64,000 bases of DNA from Flavobacteriales bacterium (GTDB lineage Bacteria > Bacteroidota > Bacteroidia > Flavobacteriales_G > Salibacteraceae), in the NCBI GenBank assembly GCA_018660685.1, contig JABJJW010000009.1:35639-99638 (forward strand). The letters are read 5' to 3'. Positions 40,311-49,302 of the stretch are shown one piece after another; within the stretch, counting starts at the first letter, position 1; each line of letters begins with the position of its first letter. Below the pieces are notes generated by a model. That model was not told where the DNA came from. It did not search any database and was given only the letters and a program-made list of their open reading frames with translations. Made by a program: the position numbers and the translations under genes.

Positions 40311-42514
40311 TGCACCCAATTAGATTAACATTAGTAATCATAACTCTGGCCTTTACAACCAAGGTCGTGGCACAGGAAGAGTTGGTGGACTTGCGTCATA
40401 ACCAGCATTTGGTGAAGGCTTCGAAGAACACGAACATAGATGCAAGCAGAGGCGTTCAATTCACCCCTTTTATCTATGTTTTTGACACCTTGGATCTACC
40501 TTTTTTTGATGATTTCACGACCAATAGGATCAAGGTATACGACGCAAAGCAAAATGATGAAAATGTCTCTTTAAAAATTGACTACGATTTTTCAGTTAAT
40601 GGTCAGAATCCAGTGACCCTTGAATTCATGCGTTCGTTGACGTACTCAGAGACAAAAGAAATTGGAGGAAACATTGTCTATAGCCCAAATCCAGAATTAC
40701 ACATCGTGTATTACACAGAGGGAGTCCCGGTCGGTGCCGACACAGGCTGGACAAATGTTATCACCAAGTTTGACGAAGGAACAGGGCTTGTTACCTATGA
40801 CACATTATTAGCAGACGACATGCTCATCAACGATCCGGACACATTTTATGTAGTAGCGGACGACAAAAGTCTTTGGACTCCAAAAGTTCCAATTGACACA
40901 GGCGACACCTTCAACAGTATTCCTTTCATCAACAACTCCTTCGCTAGAAATAAACTTACTCAAGGTGTAGCCACCTTTGACGGTACAGATGAATTTGGTT
41001 TTCCCTACGATGTGAGCATAGAAACCAGCTATGGCCTAGCTGATATATTAGAATCCAAACCTCTTGGATTGGATTCATTGATGGAGGATATCTATCTGAG
41101 TTTTGTCTATCAAAGCGGTGGACATGGTAACCTTCCAGATGAAGGAGACTCGCTGATTGTCGAATTTTTCGATGTTGTTGATGGTGTTTGGAGACATGCC
41201 TGGACGGATGAAGGTGGTGGATTGAATGATTCAGTATTTAGTCCTCAAGTCTTTCTTTCTATTGAAGGCCCAAAATTTCAACGAGCGGGTTTCAAGTTCC
41301 GCTTCAAGAATTACTCGACTCTATCAGCGAGTTTAGATCATTGGCACATAGACTATGTGCGTGTTGGTCAAGATCGAGATACCACCCGAGATGACACAAT
41401 CAAGGATGTTGCCTTTACAGAGGGAATTCGAAGCTTCCTTGCGCCTTATACCTCGGTTCCATATGCACATTACAAGGCAAGTCCATTGGCTTTTGAGGCT
41501 GATGATGTGGCCGTGGAATACATCAACCTGGGTAGCGACCCGATGAACCTGGTCGGTCTAAAATATCAGATCTACAATGATGAAGATTCCATGATTTTCC
41601 AGGAGACCACAGCCGATCCAAATGTTTCTCCATTCACAAGAGTGACCAGTCTTTTTCAGTTATCAAATGAGCAGCATTTCACCAGTGAAAGCAATAAGAT
41701 TATCGATTTTAAAATCGAATGCAAGTACACCGCAACTGGAGAAGGAAACGCACAAACTATCAATGACACTATCAAGACGAGACAGCGATTCCATAACTAC
41801 TTCAGCTATGATGATGGGACTGCTGAGAAAGCTTATGCGCTTACAGGAGCAGGTCTAGAATTGGCCTATAAATTCTACGCCCCGATTAGCGACACGCTGA
41901 AATCAATAACATTCAACTTTCCTCAGACCTTACACAACCAGAATGACAATCTTCCTCTTCGGCTTATGGTTTGGTCCGACCTCAATCAAGATGCCATTTT
42001 TGAGTCCAGTTTTACCGTAATTCCTGCGTACACTCAAGCCGGTGAGTTTGTCCGTTTTGAACTTGAAGAACCGCTGGTTCTTCAAGACACTTTCTATATT
42101 GGATTCAGACAGCAAGAGGCTACTAAAGTGTATATAGGATACGATCTCAGTCAGAACACATCCAATAAACTATTCTACAGAACGGGAAATATTTGGTACC
42201 AAAGCAGTTTCAACGGTTCATTGATGATGAGGGCAGATTTTGGTGATGAACTCATACAAGCTGGAATTGACATTCCAATTTCAAATTCTCTTCCTGTGAC
42301 TGTCTTCCCCAATCCTGCGACGGATGTCGTCAATGCCAGAATTGGAGGATTTGAACCTCAATTCACTGAAGTGTTAGACCTTAGTGGTAAAGTCATCAAG
42401 TCTGCTAACGGTGGAACAGTAAGCACAACTTCTCTTTCAAGCGGATTCTATTTAATGAGGCTTCATTCAGATGAGAATGAAATACGCATGACGAAATTCC
42501 TGATAACCCACTAA
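40310..42514 (+). CDS. T9SS type A sorting-domain protein, surface-exposed
   Basis: 734 residues from ATG 40310, one base overlapping the PASTA stop (TGATG). A signal peptide ends near TTKVVAQ. The C-terminal ~75 residues form the type A sorting domain: VFPNPATDVVNARIGG, EVLDLSGKVIK, LSSGFYLMRLHSDENEIRM and the lysine-rich KFLITH end. This domain directs transport through the type IX secretion system and attachment to the surface. The middle (beta-rich, with GFKFRFKNYSTLSASLDHWH) resembles other large Bacteroidota secreted proteins of unknown role. It stands between PASTA and rluD genes, an arrangement I recall from related genomes. Confidence 0.85.
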   Translation: MHPIRLTLVIITLAFTTKVVAQEELVDLRHNQHLVKASKNTNIDASRGVQFTPFIYVFDTLDLPFFDDFTTNRIKVYDAKQNDENVSLKIDYDFSVNGQNPVTLEFMRSLTYSETKEIGGNIVYSPNPELHIVYYTEGVPVGADTGWTNVITKFDEGTGLVTYDTLLADDMLINDPDTFYVVADDKSLWTPKVPIDTGDTFNSIPFINNSFARNKLTQGVATFDGTDEFGFPYDVSIETSYGLADILESKPLGLDSLMEDIYLSFVYQSGGHGNLPDEGDSLIVEFFDVVDGVWRHAWTDEGGGLNDSVFSPQVFLSIEGPKFQRAGFKFRFKNYSTLSASLDHWHIDYVRVGQDRDTTRDDTIKDVAFTEGIRSFLAPYTSVPYAHYKASPLAFEADDVAVEYINLGSDPMNLVGLKYQIYNDEDSMIFQETTADPNVSPFTRVTSLFQLSNEQHFTSESNKIIDFKIECKYTATGEGNAQTINDTIKTRQRFHNYFSYDDGTAEKAYALTGAGLELAYKFYAPISDTLKSITFNFPQTLHNQNDNLPLRLMVWSDLNQDAIFESSFTVIPAYTQAGEFVRFELEEPLVLQDTFYIGFRQQEATKVYIGYDLSQNTSNKLFYRTGNIWYQSSFNGSLMMRADFGDELIQAGIDIPISNSLPVTVFPNPATDVVNARIGGFEPQFTEVLDLSGKVIKSANGGTVSTTSLSSGFYLMRLHSDENEIRMTKFLITH

Positions 42515-43557
42515 TGATCAATACAGAGGGGGTCGACATCGATCAGGATGATGAAGAATTATTTGAACATCATAAAGTCATAGCCGATCCAGGTCAAACG
42601 GCCTTACGGGTAGATAAATTTTTGATAGATCGCATTCCCAATGTTTCAAGAAGCAAGATTTCGTTAGCTGCGAAAAGTGGGAATCTCCATGTAAATGGGG
42701 CGCCCGTGAAAGCGAATTACAAAGTCAAAGCATTGGATGAAGTTGCCCTGGTTTTTGCTCATCCTCGCAAGGAACTCGAGCTGATAGCAGAAGACATTCC
42801 ATTGGACATAATCTATGAAGACGACGATGTGATTGTGGTGAATAAGGCGGCCGAAATGGTCGTTCATCCTGGACACGGAAACTATTCAGGAACCCTGATC
42901 AATGCCCTTTTGCATCACATAAATGCACTTCCCGATAAAAAGTCTGACCCAAATGGGTATCCTGGGCTTGTTCACCGAATTGATAAAGGAACAACAGGGC
43001 TACTCGTAGTTGCAAAAACAGAACAAGCCCTCAATCACTTGGGTGCACAGTTTTTCAAGAGAACGAGCTCCAGATTGTACGATGCTATTGTTTGGGGAGA
43101 TGTAGAAGAAGAGGAAGGAACCGTCATAGGAAATATTGGAAGATCAAAAAGTGATCGAAAGCAGATGGCTGTCTTCCCACCAGACGGCGAACTTGGAAAA
43201 CATGCTGTGACGAACTACAAGGTGATTGAGCGATTGGGCTACGTGACGCTTGTTCAATGCAAATTGGACACGGGACGAACCCATCAGATTCGCGCACACA
43301 TGAAGCACATTGGACATACCTTATTTGGTGACCCTCGCTACGGTGGTGATAGAGTTCTCAAGGGAACAACATTCTCAAAATACCGGCAGTTTATTGACAA
43401 TTGTTTCAAGACCCTTCCACGTCAAGCCTTACACGCCAGGACTTTAGGATTCACTCATCCGAGCACTGAGAAATGGATGGAATTCGAAGCCCCGCTGCCA
43501 GAAGACATGTTGGCGGTCCTTGAAAAATGGCGAGGATATACCAAGGCAAATAATTGA
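42514..43557 (+). CDS. rluD: 23S rRNA pseudouridine synthase, RluD/RluA family
   Basis: 347 residues. An N-terminal S4 RNA-binding domain (LRVDKFLIDRIPNVSRSKIS) is followed by the catalytic domain with VNKAAEMVVHPGHGNYSGTL and LVHRIDKGTTGLLVVAKTEQ, which holds the catalytic aspartate; LDTGRTHQIRAHMKHIGHTL is the substrate-binding block. Enzymes of this group modify uridines 1911, 1915 and 1917 of 23S rRNA. The window thus has both a likely pseudouridine-1915 synthase and the methyltransferase rlmH that acts on the product. It starts inside the T9SS gene stop (TAATG) and abuts convergent porP by zero bases. Confidence 0.93.
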   Translation: MINTEGVDIDQDDEELFEHHKVIADPGQTALRVDKFLIDRIPNVSRSKISLAAKSGNLHVNGAPVKANYKVKALDEVALVFAHPRKELELIAEDIPLDIIYEDDDVIVVNKAAEMVVHPGHGNYSGTLINALLHHINALPDKKSDPNGYPGLVHRIDKGTTGLLVVAKTEQALNHLGAQFFKRTSSRLYDAIVWGDVEEEEGTVIGNIGRSKSDRKQMAVFPPDGELGKHAVTNYKVIERLGYVTLVQCKLDTGRTHQIRAHMKHIGHTLFGDPRYGGDRVLKGTTFSKYRQFIDNCFKTLPRQALHARTLGFTHPSTEKWMEFEAPLPEDMLAVLEKWRGYTKANN

Positions 43558-44562
43558 TTAAAACTTTGCGCAAGGAATGAGATAGCGACTTCTCCGACGC
43601 TTTCGCTTCTTTCTATCGCTTGCTAATTCCCAGACAAGAGACAACTCGTGTGCCCCTCCCGAGTTGGTGATCAACTTGGACGTGGTTATATCATAACTGT
43701 AGCCAAATCCCAAGTTTTTGTATTCGATTCCTAAAAGCAAGATGAATGCATCGTGATTCGGTTGTGCATAGCCATTGCGCTTAATGACAAGGTTTCGATA
43801 ATAAGCCCCAGCTGTTATCACTTTGTAACGATAGTAAACCCCAAAATCAAACTGATCCCATTTGCGTTGCGACTTGTAGTGTCCTACAACCGTCGCGCTT
43901 GAAATCTCCTTCCTCTTTATGTTTCGAGAGAGAATCAGGTTATACCCACCATGAACAGTTAGCCGCATCGGAAGCCTGCTTTCTAGACTTATTAAAGATT
44001 GATTTGGCTGGTTAATGTGATGAAAAGCAACACCGCCCCACCATCTTTTCTGATAGGCAATTGCTCCAGTGCCAATGTCTGGGTAACGCACCGGTTCCAA
44101 TGTAAATCGACCTTGAGAGGCGGAAGTTGGATTGTCATAGATTAGTTGATCACCGAATACCAATTCTGATTGATTGATATCTCTAAACGTGTATGAAAAG
44201 TACATGCCCGGTTTAATGGCAAAAGTTCTCGAAAGCCGAAGAGTGTAGGAATAGTGAACGGCAACATTAGAATACCTGAGTCCTGCTGATCCTGCTCGAT
44301 CTTGCTGAAAGGCCAATGCGATACCGCTATTCAACTGATCGAGGTTGTAATCATAAGATGCTGCGAACGAAACGAATTTTCTTGGCATCGATGGCCATTG
44401 ATTTCGATAATTCATCACTCCACGGGCCTGAACAGTATTTCCAGCAAACCCTGGATTTAAATACATAGGAGCCGAATAGAATTGCGAAAACTGGGGATCC
44501 TGAGCGGAAGCGACATTGACAACCAGCATGGCAATTAATATTGATACAATTCCCCTAAGCAC
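43558..44562 (-). CDS. PorP/SprF-family type IX secretion outer-membrane protein
   Basis: 334 residues with a signal peptide (MLRGIVSILIAMLVVNVASA). The mature protein opens with QDPQFSQFYSAPMYLNPGFAGN, the hallmark of the PorP/SprF family, and continues as alternating aromatic strands of a small outer-membrane barrel. These proteins pair with large secreted proteins carrying a type B C-terminal domain and are needed to attach them to the surface. That is exactly the arrangement here: six bases separate it from the stop-to-start boundary of the PKD adhesin upstream, forming a two-gene operon. Confidence 0.92.
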   Translation of the reverse strand: MLRGIVSILIAMLVVNVASAQDPQFSQFYSAPMYLNPGFAGNTVQARGVMNYRNQWPSMPRKFVSFAASYDYNLDQLNSGIALAFQQDRAGSAGLRYSNVAVHYSYTLRLSRTFAIKPGMYFSYTFRDINQSELVFGDQLIYDNPTSASQGRFTLEPVRYPDIGTGAIAYQKRWWGGVAFHHINQPNQSLISLESRLPMRLTVHGGYNLILSRNIKRKEISSATVVGHYKSQRKWDQFDFGVYYRYKVITAGAYYRNLVIKRNGYAQPNHDAFILLLGIEYKNLGFGYSYDITTSKLITNSGGAHELSLVWELASDRKKRKRRRSRYLIPCAKF

Positions 44563-44568
44563 TTTGTT

Positions 44569-47500
44569 CTATTGTATCAAGGTTACGTCTCCAACTTTGG
44601 TGAATTTCTCTCCACTCACATACTCACCCCGAACTCGCCATACATAAACGTCTTGCTGACATATTCTTCCTCTGTAATAGCCATTCCATCCATGAGTAAC
44701 TTCCTCGGTCTCAAACAAGAGTTCGCCCCATCGATTAAACACGCTGAAGAGATAGTTCTCGGAAGTGACACCAGTTAAGATTGGGAAAAATACCTCGTTT
44801 GTTACAGCAAAAGGATCAAATAACCCATCGGATGCTCCAGTTGGACTCGGAATAAATGCATTTGGTATTTCGAGCATACCTTCTACCAGCCCAACGACTG
44901 GAATAGTGGAGATCATTGTGTCTATGCATCCTTCATTTGTCGACGCTACCAGTATCGGGAAGAAATTGCCGGCTTCTTTGTAATAGTGTTGTGGATTCTC
45001 TTCCGTTGAAGTGATGGTATCACCAAAATCCCAGAAGTAGTTATCCGCAAATTGCGAGTAATTGACAAAAGTCACGGGCTCACTTGGGACCCGAACTTCA
45101 TTCGGAGCATGAACAAAACTGGCTAGTGGTTGTGCATTTACGACAACCGCTCCTAAAGCTTCTTCTGAATCTTTATCCCCTCCTGGTCCAGTCACAGTAA
45201 GCTTCACGTCATACGATCCTGGAAATTGATAGGTGTATGTCGGGTTCGCAGAGCTTGACGCGGCACCATCTCCGAATTCCCATAACCACGTGTTTGCATA
45301 CTGACTATTACTCAGAAAATCAACTGTGATTGGCGCGCACCCAATGATCAAAGTGTCAAATACCGCAATCGGAAATGGGGGCTCAATAGTAATATCTCTC
45401 GAGATTGTGTCCTCACAAAATTCTGACATCGCTGTCAAGAGGATCGTATACTCTCCCCATGTGGCATAACCATGGGTCATAGGTTCAGCCAAGGCCGAGG
45501 TATCGCCATCTCCAAATTGCCAATGATAGGACCACGGTCCATCGGAACTCAGATTATCCAATGTGACAGTTGAATCTGGAAATCTCTGAAAAGTCGGATT
45601 CACAATGAATTGAGCCGCGGGAGTCGCCCTGACGGTTATGTCAAGCTCAGCTTCATCAGTACAACCAAAAATGGACTGAACTTCGAGTGTCACGGTAAAC
45701 GTGACGTCTAAAGAATCCATGTTCACAAAGGTGTGGGTAGGTTCATCAAAGAATGAATTATTACCATCTCCGAATGCCCATTCAAACAAATTGCCGCCAG
45801 TTGACATATTAAAAAACTTGACTTCAAGCGGGGAACATCCGTCGTTCGCAGCCGCAAATTTGGCCTCGAGAAACGGGTACACCACCATTTCTAGGTCGGA
45901 TGTATCGGTGCAGCCATAGGCGTTCTCAACGAGGAGTGTAATCGTTCTCGTCGAAGTAGTGCTTGTGAAATTGTTGAATACTGTGTCAATAGTGCCCGCG
46001 TTATCAACGAATGTTGCGGCACCCGCACCGAACTGCCAAGAATTAATCAGGTTTTGGAGGCTGTTATTATTGATTTGAACCGGTTCGCCGTGGCATGCCG
46101 GTGAGTTGACCAGATTGAAACTGCTTGACGGTTTGGGCAGAATGGTAACGTCAACAATCGAATCCTTGGTACAGCCCTCAATGGTCCCGGCTGTAAGTAA
46201 TACTTGTCTGACGACAGGTACCGTTCCGAGATTAATAAAAGTGTGTTGAGGATGTTGTTGTGTACTTCCGAATCCATCGTCAAAATCCCACAACCAGCTC
46301 GAGGCATTCACGGAGAGGTCTGTGAATGTTGCTGCGTGAGGATAACATGACGAATCATTAACAGAAAATGAAGAAATGACTTGCTTGAAAATATGGACAT
46401 CCACGGTATCTGTATCGTTGCAGCCATTGAGTGTTGTAGCAATCAATAGTGGATGGTAAAATGCGGTGTCATTGGTGTTGTTGGTGAACTCCGAATTAAC
46501 CGTCGCAGAACCAGAAACCAAGGTATCTCCGTTGCCAAATATCCAGGTGTAAACACTTCCCCCGGTGGAGGCGTTGGTAAAATTGACCGTGAATGGTCCA
46601 CATTCCTGGGTTAATGTTGGTGAGGCCACAGCCGTTGGATTTGGGAAGACTGTCACGGTGCCATATGCAGTGTCGATACATCCAAATGGAGTGGTCGCAA
46701 TCAGGGTAACAACGAACGATTGATTATTCGTTGTGTTATTGTAGAACGTATGTGTGGGATTCGGACCAGACCCGGTGTTTCCATCTCCAAAATCCCAATC
46801 GTAAAGAACGGCTCCGACCACTACTGGAAATTGAACAACCAGCGGGCTACAACCTTGGTCGGGAACCATCGTAAAATTATACAATGGCTCAGGGTAGACA
46901 GCGATAGATTCTGAACTCGTATCGGTGCAACCATTTGGTGCAGTCACGATTAGATTGACAGTGTAGTTGGTAATGAACTGCGTAGTATTCTCAAAAGTGT
47001 GCGTTGGATTTTGGGCGGTACTTCCTGTGCTATCACCAAAATCCCACATCCAATTAATGGCGACTGACGAAGAATCAGTGAAGTTTACTTCCAGCGGAGC
47101 GCAGTCGAGCACGGCATCAGAAACAAATGAGGATACCGGATTTCCCATCACGACAATTGTGTCAGACACCGAATCTAAACAACCAAACGTACTCATGGCC
47201 ACCAGCTTAACCACATAGAATGTATCGCTTAAGGAGGTATGAACAAAAGTGTAGGTCGGGGATTGCTGTGTACTCGTATTTCCATCTCCAAAATTCCAAG
47301 AATAGGAATTAGCACCAGTCGATTGATTTGAAAAGGTTACTGAAAGCGGAGAGCATCCAGAAGAGTCAGATTTTTGAAATTCCGTTATTGGCTTTGGTTC
47401 AATTTGCACATTTCCTAATACTGTATCGTGGCAATATTGAGTATTAACAACGAGTTCAATTTCATAAATACCAGAATCTGAATAGGTAAATGAAGGATTA

Positions 47501-49089
47501 TTTAAGTTGGACGTAGAATTAGCAGAGTCGCCAAAACTCCATAAACGACTTATTATCGAGCCTCCATATCCTGTCGTTGATAAGTTTGAAAATGAAACTG
47601 GTGAATCTTCACAACCTGAAGGTGCAGAGAAACTTGCCACAGGACTAGCAAACACCTTCACCCAATTGGACAGACTTTTGACGCAACCAAACGAAGTGAC
47701 AGCCTGTAAAGTTATCCAATGTTGACCAGCCGTCGTATAACTAACAACTGGTGGCGTGAATGAACTAGAAGTATTTCCGAACCCAAGATTCCAGTTAAAA
47801 GACGTCGCTCCAGTTGAGTTATTTATAAATGTAACTTGTAGACTATCGCATCCCTGAATCGGGCTCCTCGTAAATTGAGGATTTGGCAAAGGCATCACTG
47901 TAATTGAATCATAGGCGGTATCTGAACAAGCAGATGACGCTCCTAGAATTTTAGATACCGCGGTAATTTGGTAAGACCCTGGACTAGAATATGTATGGTA
48001 TGATGTAGATGAAAAATTATAAAATATAGAATCATCACCATAATTAATAGTGTTCTGAACGCCCCCATTTGAATGTGAAAATGCAGCTGCACTGCCCTGA
48101 CAAACACTATCCTGAGCAAGATTGACCTCTGCAGTAGGCGGAGACGTTATTTGTATAACTACCGAATCATTATCCACACCACATCTACTACTATCAAACA
48201 AATAGGCCACGTAAGTTCCTATACCAGGATAACTAACATCATGACCTGGGACATTTGGAGGGTCACATGGAACCCAATCAATAATAGAATCAACCCCTAA
48301 ACCCCAATAGTCACCAAAATTCCACTTTTCCAACCTCTGTGCCGTGTTCCCATCATTAATGCAGTTCTTTATCGGCTCACTTTCGTAATGAACGATAGTG
48401 TCTGGATAGCATAAAGTCGTAAAATCAGGTTCAATAATAGCTTCATCCTTCTCATAAATATTGATAGGATTGAATGTTGCAGTAGAAGGATTATTTATGT
48501 TACATAAGTTATACGCTTCCAAGGATACTATGGTAGCACATTCCACAGTGCCTGGCATGTACATGTGGTCCATTGTATCGCCAGCGTTAGTATAATTAAA
48601 TGATTGCGCAGGAGTACCATCTCCAAAATCCCATTCAAAAAAAGTATTTGGAGAAACGTCGGTACTGTTATTTATATAACTAATGATACCAGGAGCGCAT
48701 GTCACAGAGGTATTAGTTCCTAAGGGCAGTTCAATCGATGAATTAGTCTGCTCCTCCTGAATAAGAGTTCCATAGCTAATGCAATTATTAGTTGTATCGC
48801 TAATCACAATATTATAAGTCACAACAGAGTCTGGATAACTATGTGACAGAAATGAGGAGGAAGACAGTCCGCCTGAAACTGTATCTATTGTCCCGTCGGC
48901 CCAATCAACGATAAGAACACCTGTATTTGAATCTGGCTGCAGATAAATTGTATAAGTGGAACCTGTGCAACTAAGCCACTCAGGGTTATTTAAAGATGTA
49001 TCTCCAACAATCCAAGAACATGTTTGGGAAAAACATTCAAGCGCGGGGAGGAGCAGCAAAATCAATATGTAAAACTGCGTTCTCATCAT
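44569..49089 (-). CDS. Giant PKD-repeat surface protein with T9SS type B (gliding-motility-associated) C-terminal domain
   Basis: About 1506 residues from ATG 49089 or 49086; the leader box TAATTTTG ends seven bases before 49089, so the upstream ATG at 49140 is not used. A signal peptide ends near LECFSQ. At least 15 PKD-like repeats follow, each with a W-x-F-G-D/N motif (for example FFEWDFGDGTP, SYSWNFGDGN, NWMWDFGDST, LFEWAFGDGN). The last ~90 residues (YLFSVFNRWGELLFETEEVT, GWNGYYRGRICQQDVYVW) form the gliding-motility-associated type B sorting domain. It is likely an adhesin or filament exported by T9SS and attached with the PorP/SprF partner encoded next. Confidence 0.92.
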   Translation of the reverse strand: MMRTQFYILILLLLPALECFSQTCSWIVGDTSLNNPEWLSCTGSTYTIYLQPDSNTGVLIVDWADGTIDTVSGGLSSSSFLSHSYPDSVVTYNIVISDTTNNCISYGTLIQEEQTNSSIELPLGTNTSVTCAPGIISYINNSTDVSPNTFFEWDFGDGTPAQSFNYTNAGDTMDHMYMPGTVECATIVSLEAYNLCNINNPSTATFNPINIYEKDEAIIEPDFTTLCYPDTIVHYESEPIKNCINDGNTAQRLEKWNFGDYWGLGVDSIIDWVPCDPPNVPGHDVSYPGIGTYVAYLFDSSRCGVDNDSVVIQITSPPTAEVNLAQDSVCQGSAAAFSHSNGGVQNTINYGDDSIFYNFSSTSYHTYSSPGSYQITAVSKILGASSACSDTAYDSITVMPLPNPQFTRSPIQGCDSLQVTFINNSTGATSFNWNLGFGNTSSSFTPPVVSYTTAGQHWITLQAVTSFGCVKSLSNWVKVFASPVASFSAPSGCEDSPVSFSNLSTTGYGGSIISRLWSFGDSANSTSNLNNPSFTYSDSGIYEIELVVNTQYCHDTVLGNVQIEPKPITEFQKSDSSGCSPLSVTFSNQSTGANSYSWNFGDGNTSTQQSPTYTFVHTSLSDTFYVVKLVAMSTFGCLDSVSDTIVVMGNPVSSFVSDAVLDCAPLEVNFTDSSSVAINWMWDFGDSTGSTAQNPTHTFENTTQFITNYTVNLIVTAPNGCTDTSSESIAVYPEPLYNFTMVPDQGCSPLVVQFPVVVGAVLYDWDFGDGNTGSGPNPTHTFYNNTTNNQSFVVTLIATTPFGCIDTAYGTVTVFPNPTAVASPTLTQECGPFTVNFTNASTGGSVYTWIFGNGDTLVSGSATVNSEFTNNTNDTAFYHPLLIATTLNGCNDTDTVDVHIFKQVISSFSVNDSSCYPHAATFTDLSVNASSWLWDFDDGFGSTQQHPQHTFINLGTVPVVRQVLLTAGTIEGCTKDSIVDVTILPKPSSSFNLVNSPACHGEPVQINNNSLQNLINSWQFGAGAATFVDNAGTIDTVFNNFTSTTSTRTITLLVENAYGCTDTSDLEMVVYPFLEAKFAAANDGCSPLEVKFFNMSTGGNLFEWAFGDGNNSFFDEPTHTFVNMDSLDVTFTVTLEVQSIFGCTDEAELDITVRATPAAQFIVNPTFQRFPDSTVTLDNLSSDGPWSYHWQFGDGDTSALAEPMTHGYATWGEYTILLTAMSEFCEDTISRDITIEPPFPIAVFDTLIIGCAPITVDFLSNSQYANTWLWEFGDGAASSSANPTYTYQFPGSYDVKLTVTGPGGDKDSEEALGAVVVNAQPLASFVHAPNEVRVPSEPVTFVNYSQFADNYFWDFGDTITSTEENPQHYYKEAGNFFPILVASTNEGCIDTMISTIPVVGLVEGMLEIPNAFIPSPTGASDGLFDPFAVTNEVFFPILTGVTSENYLFSVFNRWGELLFETEEVTHGWNGYYRGRICQQDVYVWRVRGEYVSGEKFTKVGDVTLIQ

Positions 49090-49095
49090 TAGTAA

Positions 49096-49103
49096 CAAAA
49101 TTA
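49096..49103 (-). promoter_or_regulatory. TAnnTTTG -7 box for the PKD adhesin-porP operon
   Basis: The minus strand reads TAATTTTG, an exact consensus match; two ATG codons lie immediately downstream (49089 and 49086). The nearly leaderless layout decides against the ATG at 49140. Confidence 0.5.
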
Positions 49104-49279
49104 GTCTAGAATCCGAGTGAGAATCAGCCGTATTGAACATAATCGAAAAGATTTCAGTTAAGTCTTCGTGTAGTTAGCGACTGAAACCTATCGATGGTAG
49201 GGGGATCTACTATATAGACATTAACAAATGGCTCTTGGTTGTCTCAATCTGTCAAATTGAGTTCGAGACTGATTTTAAC

Positions 49280-49287
49280 TACCTTAG
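49280..49287 (+). promoter_or_regulatory. -7 box-like element before the flavoprotein gene
   Basis: TACCTTAG matches five of six fixed positions of TAnnTTTG and lies 15 bases before the GTG start at 49303. Confidence 0.35.
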
Positions 49288-49302
49288 CCCAAACGCGCGT
49301 TA

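Noticed and set aside
44569..49089. Repeated elements suggesting a CRISPR array or tandem DNA repeat
   Set aside because: The periodicity is at protein level (PKD repeats of variable length and divergent DNA), without constant direct repeats and spacers.
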